Source of the DNA: Streptomyces silaceus
GTDB taxonomy: Bacteria > Actinomycetota > Actinomycetes > Streptomycetales > Streptomycetaceae
Direction: 5' to 3'
DNA: 41,917 nucleotides
Assembly: GCF_001419745.1 (NCBI RefSeq)
Contig: NZ_LIRJ01000135.1
Coordinates: 1-41,917, forward strand
A program made the position numbers and the translations under genes. Positions 40,484 to 41,917 of this stretch are shown here, piece by piece (the stretch's first letter is position 1; the number at the start of each line of letters is the position of its first letter). The notes under the pieces were generated by a model that had not been told where the DNA came from, did no database searches, and was given only the letters and a program-made list of their open reading frames with translations.

Positions 40484-41383
40484 TCAACCGACAAGCCGCA
40501 GCGCGGTGTCGGCGACGCCGAGGCGGACGGTCTGCCCCCAGGCGAGCTCCAGGGCGTCGCCCTCCATCCCGTCACCGAACGCGACGAGCCGGTCCGACTC
40601 GACGGTGACGCGCAGCCGTTCACCGGCGGCGAGGACCCCCTCCACACGTGAGGTGCCGGTGGCCGGCGAGGGCCAGGCCTCCCGCACGAACCAGATCAGC
40701 CGGGGCTCGACGGCCCCGGGCAGCACAAGGGCGCTGCCGCGCTGCTGCCAGAGCGAGCGCAGCCAGCCGGTGGCGCCGGTGCCGGTGCCGACCAGGACGC
40801 CCGAGGACGCCTGGGGTTCGGCGGGCGCCCGCTCGCCGTCGCCGCCCAGCGAGTAGCGCGCCGTCTGGTGTCCGGGCGTGCCGACATAGATCTCGTTCAG
40901 GGCGAGCAGGCGCTGGGCGTCGTCGGTGACCGCCTCGACCATGGTGAGTTCGTCCACGGTGCCGCGTTCCCGCAGGGCGGCGGCGAGCAACGCCCCGGTG
41001 TCGCGCGCCCGGTGGCGCACGAGCACGCCGGGGTTGCGCCCCGGGTCCGCGTCGATGCCGACGACGGGCTGTCCCGACAGGTACTTGGCGGCGTTGGCGA
41101 CCAGGCCGTCCTGGCCGACGACGACCACCACGTCCTCCGGGCCGAAGAGGAACCGGTCCAGGTCGGCGCGCTCCACCCGGCTCTGCCGCCAGGTGAGCGG
41201 CACCGCGGCGGCGGTCTCGTCCAGCGCGCGCCGCGCCCGGCGGTGCCGCTCGGCGACCTCCTCGATGCTCCGCCCGCGCGAGGAGAGGAAGAACGCGGCC
41301 TGCCCGTGGGTGCCGTGCCGGGCCAGCAACTCCTCGTACTCGGTGGTGCGGTGGACCAGGACGGCGCGCGGCGCGAGGGTCAC
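40484..41383 (-). CDS. NAD-kinase-like (ATP-NAD kinase superfamily) protein
   Basis: A 299-residue protein with the NAD kinase/diacylglycerol kinase fold order. VVVVVGQDGLVANAAKYL carries a variant GGDG motif, Gly90-Gln-Asp-Gly93, keeping the catalytic Asp92. LALNEIYVG has the substrate-side Asn-Glu pair (163-164). GVLVGTGTGATGWLRSL replaces the usual S-T-P-T-G-S type loop. The differences from canonical NadK at both the GGDG and NAD-binding loops make a different or lost substrate plausible. GTG 41383 overlaps the stop of the SPFH gene upstream (GTGA), so the two are translated together, which suggests a shared, uncharacterised function. Confidence 0.77.
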   Translation of the reverse strand: MTLAPRAVLVHRTTEYEELLARHGTHGQAAFFLSSRGRSIEEVAERHRRARRALDETAAAVPLTWRQSRVERADLDRFLFGPEDVVVVVGQDGLVANAAKYLSGQPVVGIDADPGRNPGVLVRHRARDTGALLAAALRERGTVDELTMVEAVTDDAQRLLALNEIYVGTPGHQTARYSLGGDGERAPAEPQASSGVLVGTGTGATGWLRSLWQQRGSALVLPGAVEPRLIWFVREAWPSPATGTSRVEGVLAAGERLRVTVESDRLVAFGDGMEGDALELAWGQTVRLGVADTALRLVG

Positions 41384-41917
41384 TGCCGTCCGCCCCCCTC
41401 CGGGGCGCCGAGCTTGGCGAGCAGGCCGGTCAGGACGTCGGGGGAGAGGGTCAGGCTCTCGATGCGGGGCACGTTCTCGGCGAGCCGGCCGGCGGCCAGC
41501 GCGTGCAGGGTGGCGGCGTCCACCTCGGCGTGCACCCGCAGCCAGGCCGCCTGCGCCTCGGCGCGCGCCGCGCCGACCGTCCGCGCCGACTCGGCCTCGG
41601 CGCGGGCCAGGCGCACGGTGCGGGCGGCCTCGGCCTCGGCGCGCACGGCGTCGGCGGCGGCGGCCTCCTCCGCCTCGCGCCGCGCGTTCGTGCCGTTCTG
41701 CTCCACCAACTGCTCTTCTCTGCGCGCCAGTTCGATGCGGCTGGCGAGTTCGTTCTCGGCGATGGCGCGCTCGCGCTCGACGGCCACCGCGCGCCGTTCG
41801 TACGTCGCCCGGTCCGCGTCCTGCTGGATGCGCTCCCTGGCGGGTGTGCGCAGCGCCCGCTCCACCTCGGGCTCGGGGCGGATCGCGACGACGCGGACGG
41901 CGACCACGTCGATGCCG
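41380..41917 (-). CDS. SPFH/band 7 domain protein, C-terminal part
   Basis: The frame runs off the right edge, so the N-terminal membrane anchor and most of the SPFH domain are missing; about 178 residues are visible. The first residues (DVVAVRVVAIRPEPEVERAL) fit the end of a band 7 domain. A long Ala/Glu/Arg-rich coiled coil (about 25-125) follows, as in stomatin/flotillin-like proteins, then LAENVPRIESLTLSPDVLTG near the end. Such proteins form membrane scaffolds. The GTG at 41907 is internal, not the start. The 4-bp overlap with the NAD-kinase-like gene shows operon organisation. Confidence 0.82.
   Translation of the reverse strand, partial: GIDVVAVRVVAIRPEPEVERALRTPARERIQQDADRATYERRAVAVERERAIAENELASRIELARREEQLVEQNGTNARREAEEAAAADAVRAEAEAARTVRLARAEAESARTVGAARAEAQAAWLRVHAEVDAATLHALAAGRLAENVPRIESLTLSPDVLTGLLAKLGAPEGGGRQ

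Overview
The window is about 42 kb of very GC-rich DNA with pervasive third-position G/C, GTG and TTG starts, long chains of 4-bp start/stop overlaps and rare TTA codons. This points to an actinomycete, most likely Streptomyces or a close relative. No rRNA, tRNA, CRISPR array, transposase or integrase was seen.

Region 1 (1-27284, all + strand) is a 20-gene cluster for a Wzx/Wzy-type extracellular polysaccharide, arranged as one apparent operon whose promoter lies to the left of the window. It has the initiating sugar-phosphate transferase (5' partial), an AlgD-like GDP-mannose 6-dehydrogenase, three glycosyltransferases (two GT4, one GT2), two Wzz-like membrane proteins with degenerate kinase domains, an O-antigen-ligase/polymerase-type protein (Wzy) and a flippase (Wzx). 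Tailoring genes encode an asparagine-synthase-like amidotransferase, a fused zinc-type dehydrogenase/Gfo-Idh-MocA oxidoreductase, a heparinase II/III-like protein, a beta-helix lipoprotein and a pyruvyltransferase. A seven-gene sugar cassette (C-methyltransferase, RfbF-like nucleotidyltransferase, PIG-L deacetylase, SDR, DUF4910 protein, RmlC-like epimerase, class III aminotransferase) completes it. The inferred product is an acidic, possibly amidated uronic-acid polymer carrying an unusual branched or amino sugar. Two genes, the GDP-mannose dehydrogenase and the beta-helix lipoprotein, contain TTA codons, which suggests developmental control through the bldA tRNA.

Region 2 (27307-29643, - strand) holds a PAP2 phosphatase convergent with the cluster, then an alpha/beta hydrolase translationally coupled to a TetR regulator. 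Upstream of the TetR gene lie three CTAGGG-type near-palindromes at exact 20-bp spacing, shared with the divergent LysR gene.

Region 3 (29752-33146, + strand) is a LysR regulator, a tartrate/D-malate-type dehydrogenase and a DctA C4-dicarboxylate symporter, a compact dicarboxylate uptake and oxidation unit.

Region 4 (33160-41917) is chromosomal housekeeping and regulation: an ankyrin-repeat protein with a TTA codon, a divergent LuxR-type regulator across a hairpin-rich intergenic region, a small secreted protein, a YdcF-family membrane protein, a CDF metal exporter, an MscS channel, an NAD-kinase-like protein and the C-terminal part of an SPFH/band 7 protein that runs off the right edge.
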